From CAYWKS01 sp964458935 (GTDB taxonomy: Bacteria; Planctomycetota; Phycisphaerae; Phycisphaerales; Zrk34): a DNA stretch of 41,865 bases. The position numbers were made by a program, and so were the translations under genes. The stretch's first letter is position 1. Each line of letters begins with the position of its first letter. Shown here piece after piece: positions 1-6,287 of this stretch. The stretch covers positions 1 through 41,865 of the forward strand of contig CAYWKS010000027.1 in assembly GCA_964458935.1 (NCBI GenBank), written 5' to 3'. The notes under the pieces are model-generated. The model did no database searches. It worked only from the letters and a program-made list of their open reading frames with translations, and had not been told where the DNA came from.

Positions 1-12
1 CTGATCAACGCC

Positions 13-35
13 GCACGGATTCGGTGCATCCGTGC
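13..35. repeat. Inverted repeat, 8-bp arms
   Basis: GCACGGAT at 13-20 and ATCCGTGC at 28-35 form a perfect 8-bp stem with a 7-nt loop. No T-tract follows on either strand, so it is not an obvious intrinsic terminator. It could end a gene lying outside the window or be an operator. Apart from the promoter-like TAGGGT at 158-163, I see nothing else in positions 1-196. Confidence 0.4.
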
Positions 36-196
36 ATAAGGTCCATATAGGGGCGCGCCGACGCTTCGCTGCGCGCCGGGCCGTCGTTTGCGGGCGGAAA
101 GGTGTGTGAACCGCGGCGTGGCGGGGGCGCGCGTGTGAAGCGGGTGTGTTTCGCTGCTAGGGTGTGGCGACCTGAGCGCAGCAGTGGAGGATCATC

Positions 197-559
197 ATGG
201 CCCGGAACGTGCTTGGCGGAGAATTGCAGAAGTGTTCGACGGCTCCGATGACGGGGTGGTTCCGCGATGGCTGTTGCAACACGGGCGAGGGCGACCTGGG
301 TGTTCACGTGGTTTGCGCGGTGATGGACGAGGCGTTCCTGGCGTTTACGGCGAGCCGGGGCAACGACCTGTCGACGCCGATCCCCGAGTTCGGGTTCGCG
401 GGCCTGCAGCCGGGCGACCGATGGTGTTTGTGCGCGGCGCGGTGGGCGGAGGCGAAGGCGGCGGGGGTCGCCCCTCCGGTGGTGCTCGAAGCGACGCACA
501 TGGCGGCGTTGGAGCACGTCGACCTGGCGGACCTGGAGGCGCACGCGGTGAGCGGATGA
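197..559 (+). CDS. DUF2237 family protein
   Basis: This 120-residue protein carries the hallmarks of the DUF2237 (COG3651) family: an N-terminal NVLGG segment, GWFRDGCCNTG with paired cysteines, HVVCAVM, SRGNDLSTP, GDRWCLCAARW and APPVVLEATH. The conserved Cys-Cys and CLC pairs suggest metal or redox chemistry, but the family has no established function. The start is well supported: GGAGG at 186-190 sits 6 nt before the ATG. Length matches the family. It runs convergently toward thiC with a 91-nt gap that holds nothing recognisable. Confidence 0.85.
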   Translation: MARNVLGGELQKCSTAPMTGWFRDGCCNTGEGDLGVHVVCAVMDEAFLAFTASRGNDLSTPIPEFGFAGLQPGDRWCLCAARWAEAKAAGVAPPVVLEATHMAALEHVDLADLEAHAVSG

Positions 560-650
560 GTAGGCAACGCGACCCGTCGCGTCGGTGTTGGGGTGGGTTG
601 TTGTGCGGAGCGAGTCGGGGCAGCGCGACTGGTCGCGGCGGTTCGTGGGG

Positions 651-2591
651 TTACTTGGGCTGTTGGTGTTGTTGGATTCGGCGGGCGGTGTCGGCGTCGA
701 CGTAGTCGGAGTGGCAGGCGGGCTTGGCTGGGGGCGTGTCGGCTGAAGCCGAGTCGCCTTGTGCTGGCTGGTCTTGGTCCGACCCGTGTTGTCTGGTCTT
801 GGTTGCGAGGCGGTGGATTTCTTCGGGCTTGAGATAGCCGCGTTGTTCGAGGATGGCGCGTTGCTCTTCGGTGAGCGCGGCCGAGCGGGCGGGCTTGCCG
901 CGGTCGAACCCGTCGGCCTTGCCGGAGGCCCAGTCCTGGATCTCCTTGGAGATTCGGACGGAGCACCACTCGTGGCCGCACATCGCGCAGAAGTCGGTAT
1001 CGACGTCGAGGTCCTCGTCGTGATAGGCGCGGGCGGTGTCGGGGTCGAAGCTGAGCTCGAAGTGGCGGTTCCAGTTGAGTGCGGCGCGTGCACGGGTGAG
1101 CTCATCGTCCCAGTCGCGGGCCTTGGGGATGCCCAGGGCGACGTCGGCGGCGTGTGCGGCGATCTTATAGGCGATGCAGCCCTGCTTGACGTCCTCGCGC
1201 TTGGGCAGGCCCAGGTGTTCCTTGGGGGTGACGTAGCAGAGCATGGCGGCGCCGTGGTAGGCGGCGGCGGTCGCGCCGATGCCGCTGGTGATGTGGTCGT
1301 AGCCGGGGAAGGTGTCGGTGACGAGCGGGCCGAGCACGTAGAACGGCGCGCCGTGGCAGAGCGCGCGTTCGAGCTTCATGTTGTACTCGATCTGGTCGAA
1401 GGGGACGTGGCCGGGCCCTTCGATCATGACCTGGACGCCCTGGCGCCAGGCGCGTTCGGTGAGTCGGCCGAGTTCCTGGAGTTCGGCCAACTGCAAGGGG
1501 TCGGTGGCGTCGGCGAGCCCGCCGGGGCGGCAACCGTCGCCGATGCTGAAGGTCACGTCGTAGGCGCGCATGACGGCGCAGATATCCTCCCACGCGGTGT
1601 TCATGGGGTTCTGGCGCTGGTGGTGGAGCATCCACTTGGCCAGCAGGGACCCGCCGCGGGAGACCAGCCCGATGAGCCGATCCTTCGCGAGGTGCAGGTC
1701 CTCGCGGAGCACGCCGGCGTGGATGGTCATGTAGTCCACGCCCTGCCGGGCCTGGTGGGCGACGGTGTCGAGGATGACGGCCTCGTCGAGGTCTTCGAGC
1801 TTGCGGCCGACGATCATCGAGTAGATCGGGACGGTTCCGATGGGCACGTGTGCGGCGTGGATGATGGCCTGCCGGCAGGCGTCGAGATCGCCGCCGGTGG
1901 ACAGGTCCATGACGGTGTCGGCGCCCCAGCGTTCGGCCCAGCGGAGCTTCTCGACTTCGAGGTCGGTGTCGCTGGAGATGGGCGAGGCGCCCATGTTGGC
2001 GTTGATCTTGGTTCGGGCGGCGCGGCCGATGGCCATCGGGTCGAGCTGGTAGCCGAGGTGGACGCGGTTGGCGGGGACGACCATGCGACCGGCGGCGACC
2101 TCGTCGCGGACCTGCATGGCGGTGAGGTGGCCCTCGCGTTCGGCGACGCGCTGCATGGCGGGCGTGATGAAGCCCAGGCGGGCGTGTTCGAGCTGGGTGA
2201 TGGGCGTGAACCCGCGGGGCGGGGTGACCTTGCGTTTGACGCCACGGGCGTCGGTGAAGATGACCGCTTCGAAGACCTCGCCGCAGGGGCAACCGCCGGA
2301 GCAGCCGGCGCCGGCGACGCTGGGGCCGCGCTCGGGCACGGGCGCGTCGAGTGCGAGGACCTGGACGGTCCAGCCGTCGGGCATAAAGTCCCAGGCCGTC
2401 TGGTCGGAGGGGGCGGGCATGCCGGGCGTGTCGGGCGAGCTGTAGGCGCGGGGCCCGCCGACGTCGGGTGCGTTGGCGAAGCTCCCGGGCGTGGTGGCGT
2501 GCGACGAGGCGGGGTTGCCGCCGACGGCGGGCAGCGGGTGGGTGGGGGTGTCTGGGGCTTCGGACGTGACGGGTGTGCTGGAGCGGATCAT
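651..2591 (-). CDS. thiC: Phosphomethylpyrimidine synthase ThiC
   Basis: ThiC is the radical-SAM enzyme that converts aminoimidazole ribotide to the HMP-phosphate pyrimidine of thiamine. Seen here: the family core (KINANMGAS, MDLSTGGDL, TIHAGV, FSIGDGCRPG, MIEGPGHVP, GPLVTDTFPGYDHI, MLCYVTPKEHLGLP) and the C-terminal CX2CX4C cluster motif (CAMCGHEWC). The 646-residue length is within the bacterial range. Two features are unusual. Residues about 1-75 are low-complexity Pro/Ser/Thr-rich, and a cysteine motif CSGGCPC (C97, C101, C103) stands before the conserved core. The C-terminal tail is also extended and polar, with one more Cys. The start codon is fixed by the AGGGAGG ribosome site 11 nt upstream, which is the 3' end of a TPP riboswitch. 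Confidence 0.96.
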   Translation of the reverse strand: MIRSSTPVTSEAPDTPTHPLPAVGGNPASSHATTPGSFANAPDVGGPRAYSSPDTPGMPAPSDQTAWDFMPDGWTVQVLALDAPVPERGPSVAGAGCSGGCPCGEVFEAVIFTDARGVKRKVTPPRGFTPITQLEHARLGFITPAMQRVAEREGHLTAMQVRDEVAAGRMVVPANRVHLGYQLDPMAIGRAARTKINANMGASPISSDTDLEVEKLRWAERWGADTVMDLSTGGDLDACRQAIIHAAHVPIGTVPIYSMIVGRKLEDLDEAVILDTVAHQARQGVDYMTIHAGVLREDLHLAKDRLIGLVSRGGSLLAKWMLHHQRQNPMNTAWEDICAVMRAYDVTFSIGDGCRPGGLADATDPLQLAELQELGRLTERAWRQGVQVMIEGPGHVPFDQIEYNMKLERALCHGAPFYVLGPLVTDTFPGYDHITSGIGATAAAYHGAAMLCYVTPKEHLGLPKREDVKQGCIAYKIAAHAADVALGIPKARDWDDELTRARAALNWNRHFELSFDPDTARAYHDEDLDVDTDFCAMCGHEWCSVRISKEIQDWASGKADGFDRGKPARSAALTEEQRAILEQRGYLKPEEIHRLATKTRQHGSDQDQPAQGDSASADTPPAKPACHSDYVDADTARRIQQHQQPK

Positions 2592-2597
2592 GGCGTG

Positions 2598-2691
2598 GTT
2601 CGCCTCCCTACGCCGGCGTTAACCGGATCAGGTCCCAGGGTGTGATCTCAGCCCGCCGCGCCGATTAATGCGGCGAGCACCCCTGGCGAAC
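2598..2691 (-). promoter_or_regulatory. TPP riboswitch (thi box) controlling thiC
   Basis: Read on the minus strand, the conserved thi-box elements occur in order: GGGGTGC, a variable P3-like hairpin (CGCCG/CGGCG), CTGAGA, ACCC, ACCTGATC, then GCCGGCGTAGGGA. The closing stem P1 is GTTCGCC (2691-2685) with GGCGAAC (2604-2598). The thiC SD sequence AGGGAGG lies at the 3' edge and its last bases are part of P1. TPP binding, which stabilises P1, would therefore hide the ribosome site directly, so translational control is likely. No separate anti-terminator or terminator hairpin is visible before the ATG at 2591. Confidence 0.95.
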
Positions 2692-2721
2692 GAATCTGGT
2701 ATTCACGATATGGAGCCCGCG

Positions 2722-2765
2722 GCGTCCGGGCAACCGGCGTAGCCGGGCGGCTGCGAACCGGACGC
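2722..2765. repeat. Nested inverted repeat
   Basis: GCGTCCGG (2722-2729) and CCGGACGC (2758-2765) are perfect 8-bp arms enclosing a second short hairpin (CCGGC-gta-GCCGG). It lies between the esterase stop codon and the TPP riboswitch. No U-tract follows on the minus strand. It could be a 3' stabilising structure for the esterase mRNA or an interspersed palindromic repeat. Confidence 0.35.
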
Positions 2766-2781
2766 AGGCCGTCGCCAAGCG

Positions 2782-3552
2782 TCATCCGACCAGCCAGTCG
2801 AGGATGGCGGGGACCTGCTCGTCCCAGTATGCCCAACTGTGATCGCGGTCGGCGTGTTCGTGGTACTCGTGTTCGAGGCCGAGCTCGGTGAGGTGCTCAT
2901 CGAAGCGTCGGCTGTGCAGGGCGAGGAAGTCGCTCTTGCCGCACGCGAGCCAGAGCCGCGGCCGGGGCGAGGAGTCGGCGGCGGCGGCGAGCTTCGCGGC
3001 GAGGTGGAACAGGTCGTTGTCGGAGGCGTGGATGGCGAGCTCGGAGCCGAAGATGTTGGCCAGTTCCTGCCGCTCGAAGTGGTCGGTGTGGTGCCGGTAG
3101 ACGGCGGCGACGTCGAGGGCGCCGGAGAGCGAGGCGGCGGCGGCGAAGCGGTCGGGTCGGCGGAGGGCGAGCTTGATCGCGCCATAGCCGCCCATGCTTT
3201 GTCCGGCGAGGAAGTTGTCGTCGCGGGCGGCGCTGAGGGGGAACAGGTGGGCGGCGACGGCGGGCAGCTCGTCGGCGATGTAGGTCCAGTAGCGCAGGCC
3301 GCGTTGCATATCGGTGTAGAAGCTGCGGCCGACCGCGGGCATGACCACGGCGAGCCCGCGTGCGTCGTCGTCGCGGCCGGCGAGGTGGCGTTCGAGGTTG
3401 GTCATGCGGGTCCAGGCGGTGTGGTCGTCGCCCAGGCCGTGCATCAACCAGAGCACGCGATGGGGCGGGCGGGCACGTTCGGGGACGATCGCGGCCAACG
3501 TGGCGGTGTTGCCGAGGGTGCGGCTGAAGAAGCGGCATTCGATCAGGGCCAT
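2782..3552 (-). CDS. Esterase D-type alpha/beta hydrolase
   Basis: A 256-residue serine hydrolase of the putative-esterase family (PF00756; relatives include S-formylglutathione hydrolase, tributyrin esterases and feruloyl esterases). Seen: an oxyanion-type MHGLGD (residues 38-43), the nucleophile elbow GQSMGG with Ser119, a likely acid in GKSDF (Asp208), and the His of DRDHSW (His238). There is no signal peptide, so it should be cytoplasmic. The substrate cannot be told from sequence. A terminator for the upstream pfp gene lies just before it, so it is probably transcribed on its own. No strong SD is visible before the ATG. Confidence 0.85.
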   Translation of the reverse strand: MALIECRFFSRTLGNTATLAAIVPERARPPHRVLWLMHGLGDDHTAWTRMTNLERHLAGRDDDARGLAVVMPAVGRSFYTDMQRGLRYWTYIADELPAVAAHLFPLSAARDDNFLAGQSMGGYGAIKLALRRPDRFAAAASLSGALDVAAVYRHHTDHFERQELANIFGSELAIHASDNDLFHLAAKLAAAADSSPRPRLWLACGKSDFLALHSRRFDEHLTELGLEHEYHEHADRDHSWAYWDEQVPAILDWLVG

Positions 3553-3574
3553 CGGGTGCTCCGGGCGGTCAAGT

Positions 3575-3604
3575 CAAAAAAGGCCCACCCGCGGGGGTGG
3601 GCCT
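3575..3604 (-). terminator. Rho-independent terminator after pfp
   Basis: On the minus strand, AGGCCCACC and GGGTGGGCCT form a stem of about 9-10 bp with a short GC loop, followed at once by six T residues (the A-run at 3576-3581 on the plus strand). It lies 36 nt downstream of the pfp stop and ahead of the esterase start, so it separates the two genes. Confidence 0.9.
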
Positions 3605-3640
3605 GGATGAACCGTGTCGCTGGCCGCGCGCCGCGCCGCC

Positions 3641-4846
3641 TCACAGCAGCTCGATCGTCGGGAGCGTGCCGACCAGCGGCGTGACGTAGTCGATGAACTT
3701 GGCGTTGACGTTGTTGTTGCCGTGGAGGAACTCGGCGGGCATGACGCGGGTCTTGGCGGCGACGTCGGCGAGCTCGATCCGCTTGTAGTCGACCTGGTAG
3801 GGGTCGTTGCCGATCCGCTGGATGGCGACGGACCCGTCGATGTCGCCGCTGGTGGCGAGCCGGGCGGCGGTACGCCCGGCCTCGCGGGCCTCGGCCTGGT
3901 CGACGGGGCTGGCCATCCCCGCGAGGCTCCGCTGCAGGTACCCGAAGGTGTCGGCGCGGACGCGGGTCTTCTTGCCGAGGTAGTTCTTGATCTCCTGGGC
4001 CATGAAGTCGCCCAGCGCGCCCGACCCGGACAGTTGGACGTTGCCGTGCGCGTCGCGCTCGACGTGGTGGCCCTGCTGCTCGGCGAGCTTGGCGGCGATC
4101 GGGTTGCCGTCGGCGTCATGGATGCCCTCGCTGACGGCGATGACGCAGCGGCCCTGCTCGGTGTAGACGCGTTCGACGTCCTCGCAGAACTTCGCGGGAT
4201 CGAAGACCATCTCCGGCAGGTAGATCAGGTGGGGGCCGTCCGCGGCGTCCTGTCGCGCCAGCACGGAGGCGGCGGTGAGCCAGCCGGCGTGCCGACCCAT
4301 CACCACGTTGATCTTGATCCCGGGCAGGGCGCGGTTGTCGAGGTTGTCACCCATGAAGGCGCACGCCACGAACCGCGCCGCGCTGCCGTAACCCGGCGTG
4401 TGGTCGTTCTCGACCAGGTCGTTGTCGATCGTCTTGGGGATGTGGAAGGCGTGCAGCTCGTAGCCGGCGGTCTTCGCCTGTTCGTTGACGATGCGGCAGG
4501 TGTCGGACGAGTCGTTGCCGCCGGCGTAGAAGAAATACCGCACGTTGTGCTTCTCGAAGACCTCGAAGATCTTCTTGCAGTAGGCTTCGTCGGGCTTGTC
4601 GCGGCTGGAGCCCAGCGCCGAGGAGGGGGTGGCGGCCAGGCGATCCAGGCGGTCGGCCGGCAGGTCGGTCAGGTCGATGAAGTCCTCGTTGACGATCCCG
4701 CGGACCGCGTGGTGGGCGCCGAGGACCTTCTGGACCGCGTCGACCTTCTGCAATTCCTCGACACAGCCGACCAGCGACTGGTTGATCACGTGGGTGGGCC
4801 CGCCGGATTGTCCGATGACGGCGTTGCCGCGGGGCAGGTCAGCCAT
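3641..4846 (-). CDS. pfp: 6-phosphofructokinase, PPi-dependent type
   Basis: Phosphorylates fructose 6-phosphate at the committed step of glycolysis. The 401-residue protein shows GQSGGP near the N-terminus (residues 12-17), GGND at 109-112, PKTIDND at 137-143 and MGRHAGWL. In this family, ATP enzymes usually have GGDG and PGTIDND, whereas PPi enzymes have an Asp after GGD and a Lys in PKTIDND. Asp112 and Lys138 therefore predict pyrophosphate as phosphoryl donor, which makes the step reversible. The Asp usually expected at residue 111 is Asn. The ATG at 4846 is preferred over an in-frame GTG at 4855 because AGGTG lies 6 nt upstream of it. A strong terminator follows the gene. Confidence 0.92.
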   Translation of the reverse strand: MADLPRGNAVIGQSGGPTHVINQSLVGCVEELQKVDAVQKVLGAHHAVRGIVNEDFIDLTDLPADRLDRLAATPSSALGSSRDKPDEAYCKKIFEVFEKHNVRYFFYAGGNDSSDTCRIVNEQAKTAGYELHAFHIPKTIDNDLVENDHTPGYGSAARFVACAFMGDNLDNRALPGIKINVVMGRHAGWLTAASVLARQDAADGPHLIYLPEMVFDPAKFCEDVERVYTEQGRCVIAVSEGIHDADGNPIAAKLAEQQGHHVERDAHGNVQLSGSGALGDFMAQEIKNYLGKKTRVRADTFGYLQRSLAGMASPVDQAEAREAGRTAARLATSGDIDGSVAIQRIGNDPYQVDYKRIELADVAAKTRVMPAEFLHGNNNVNAKFIDYVTPLVGTLPTIELL

Positions 4847-4992
4847 GACGATCACCTTTCAGGTTCAATGGGGTCACGTGGGGCCGCCCATGTTAGCCGC
4901 AGGTGCGTAAGTTTCAATGCCGAACGGACCGCGTGCCGCGGCGTGACCGGCGGTGGCCGGAGCCGGCCGGCGACGGGCCGCCGAGGCGCCGT

Positions 4993-4998
4993 TAGAAT
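4993..4998 (+). promoter_or_regulatory. -10 box TAGAAT, leaderless start
   Basis: TAGAAT (5/6 match to TATAAT) ends 7 nt before the ATG at 5006, which would place the transcription start on or next to the start codon. No SD is present. Confidence 0.5.
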
Positions 4999-5005
4999 CG
5001 CGGCG

Positions 5006-5494
5006 ATGTCGGAGCGTTCGCCGCACAGCCCGTCGGCCGGCCTGCCGGGCCACGTCCACCGCCGTGTGCAGATGGTGCTGCTGGGGCTGTGGGCGGGCTG
5101 GGAGGCGTACAACACGTACCGCGGCGTGCAGCTCGGCGGGCCCCTGGCGTTTCACCTGGCCCTGCCGGCGCTGGTCGGGTGGTTCATCGTGCGGTACTTC
5201 CAGCACCGGGGCGGGGCGCGGCCGTTCCGGCTGACCGTGATCGTCATCGACGCGATCGCGCTGACGGTGATCGGCGGGGCCGTGAACGCCTGGCTGATCC
5301 GCCGCCACGCCGATGCCGAACTGGTCAACATCGCGCTCAAGGCGATGCTGTCGCCGGCGATCGGGTGGGCGGCGGTGGCGCTGGGGTTGCGTGACCGGGA
5401 GCACGGGCCCGCGTGGGCGCTGGCCGTGCTCCCGGGCGCTTTCGTCGTCGCCCACAGCTTCCTCAACGCAGCTCGCGGGCTAGCTGCGCAATGA
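5006..5494 (+). CDS. Small integral membrane protein, unknown function
   Basis: A 162-residue protein that I do not assign to a family. After a polar N-terminus it has about four hydrophobic segments: VQMVLLGLWAGW, LAFHLALPALVGWFIV, LTVIVIDAIALTVIGGAV and a C-terminal pair around AMLSPAIGWAAVALGL and WALAVLPGAFVVA. It is probably an inner-membrane protein. The ATG is chosen because a -10-like TAGAAT is 7 nt upstream; the reading frame is open further upstream but only as an antisense shadow of pfp. Its last 32 nt overlap the 3' end of the convergent Nudix gene. Confidence 0.7.
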   Translation: MSERSPHSPSAGLPGHVHRRVQMVLLGLWAGWEAYNTYRGVQLGGPLAFHLALPALVGWFIVRYFQHRGGARPFRLTVIVIDAIALTVIGGAVNAWLIRRHADAELVNIALKAMLSPAIGWAAVALGLRDREHGPAWALAVLPGAFVVAHSFLNAARGLAAQ

Positions 5495-5933
5495 GCGCGT
5501 CATTCGCTTCGGGGAAGCGATAGTCGGCCAGGTCGGCTGGGCCGACCCAGCGGTGTGCCACGACGTGCAGGTTGCGTGGCTCGGGTGAATCGGCCGCCAA
5601 CGCACAGCGGAACGGATGAAGCCGCACGTGCCCGTGGGCGTAGACGTGCTCGATGATCGGCAGCGGCTCGCCGACGCGGATCCGCACGCCCAGTTCCTCC
5701 ATCAGCTCGCGCCGCAGCGCAGCGTCCAGCCCCTCGTGGGCGTCGACCTTGCCGCCGGGCAACTCCCAGTAGCCGGCGTAGACGACGTGCCCGGGGCGTT
5801 GGGTGATCAGCAGTTGCGCCCCGCCGTCGGCGCCGCGCCGCACCACCGCGGCGATGACGACGTCAACAACGCCATCGCCCGTGGCCGGGTCTCGCGCCTC
5901 ACCCGATGTGGATAAATTATCGTAACTGCTCAT
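5463..5933 (-). CDS. Nudix hydrolase, MutT-like
   Basis: A 156-residue Nudix protein with a full Nudix box from Gly61 to Val83 (G-x5-E-x7-REL-x-EELGV; catalytic REx2EE glutamates at 76, 79 and 80). The preceding ITQRPG and YWELPGGK match MutT-type 8-oxo-dGTP diphosphatases, which clean the nucleotide pool. Related NUDIX pyrophosphatases cannot be excluded. The first 20 or so residues (SSYDNLSTSGEARD) are poorly conserved in type, so the true start could be slightly later. No SD precedes the ATG; the upstream DNA is AT-rich, with TACCAT 10 nt before the start. The 3' end overlaps the gene on the other strand by 32 nt. Confidence 0.88.
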   Translation of the reverse strand: MSSYDNLSTSGEARDPATGDGVVDVVIAAVVRRGADGGAQLLITQRPGHVVYAGYWELPGGKVDAHEGLDAALRRELMEELGVRIRVGEPLPIIEHVYAHGHVRLHPFRCALAADSPEPRNLHVVAHRWVGPADLADYRFPEANDALIAQLARELR

Positions 5934-6101
5934 AAAATATTCAATGGTAATGCTTTAGAAGAATATTGCAGTAACAGGTGGTGTGGCGGTCGTTTACGGC
6001 GCGCCCGGTGCGGGAACACAAGGTCCGAATCGCGTGGAAAAGATTATAAAATAATATTACATAGTCGTTTACATCTATAATGTGTTGAGGGTTGGTGCCG
6101 A
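5934..6101. other. AT-rich intergenic island
   Basis: No gene is visible. This stretch is strikingly AT-rich against the GC-rich background, especially 6040-6085. It holds the upstream region of the Nudix gene on the minus strand and, on the plus strand, a perfect TATAAT at 6076-6081 without a convincing -35 box. That TATAAT could start a longer form (about 120 nt) of the RNA predicted downstream. Confidence 0.5.
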
Positions 6102-6131
6102 TTGACACTGTCTTGTGGGCGTCGATACGAT
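6102..6131 (+). promoter_or_regulatory. Sigma-70-type promoter for a small RNA
   Basis: A perfect -35 box TTGACA (6102-6107) is separated by 18 nt from TACGAT (6126-6131, 4/6 match to TATAAT). The predicted transcription start is near 6138. The next plus-strand element is a strong terminator ending at 6209, with no coding sequence between. Confidence 0.6.
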
Positions 6132-6137
6132 TAGGGC

Positions 6138-6209
6138 GTCAAAGATACCGGCTTCTAGCCGTGGCGCCCCCCGTTGCGTGGTTCGGAGCAATCGCAACGG
6201 GGGTTTTTT
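6138..6209 (+). ncRNA. Predicted small RNA of about 70 nt
   Basis: A promoter (6102-6131) and an excellent intrinsic terminator (6168-6209) bracket about 70 nt with no plausible reading frame and no plus-strand gene nearby. The RNA would hold a small 5' hairpin (CGGCT-tct-AGCCG at 6149-6161) and the terminator hairpin with a 14-nt loop. Both flanking genes, Nudix and cstA, are on the minus strand, so the terminator cannot serve them. The RNA would be antisense to any read-through from cstA. It does not resemble 6S, tmRNA, SRP RNA, RNase P RNA or a riboswitch that I know. Confidence 0.5.
6168..6209 (+). terminator. Strong plus-strand intrinsic terminator
   Basis: CCCCCGTTGCG (6168-6178) pairs perfectly over 11 bp with CGCAACGGGGG (6193-6203) and is followed by six T residues (6204-6209). 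The orientation is plus only; the minus strand has no U-tract. Confidence 0.9.
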
Positions 6210-6287
6210 CTTGCCGACGATCCATGGCTGCAGGTCGGTCCGAACGGTCGGCCTCGGGCACGATCGTGCACCGGGGTGCGGCGTGTT

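Noticed and set aside
759..2645. Long plus-strand open frame over thiC
   Set aside because: It is antisense to a clear ThiC and its product is low-complexity Gly/Val/Asp-rich, the usual shadow of a GC-rich gene.
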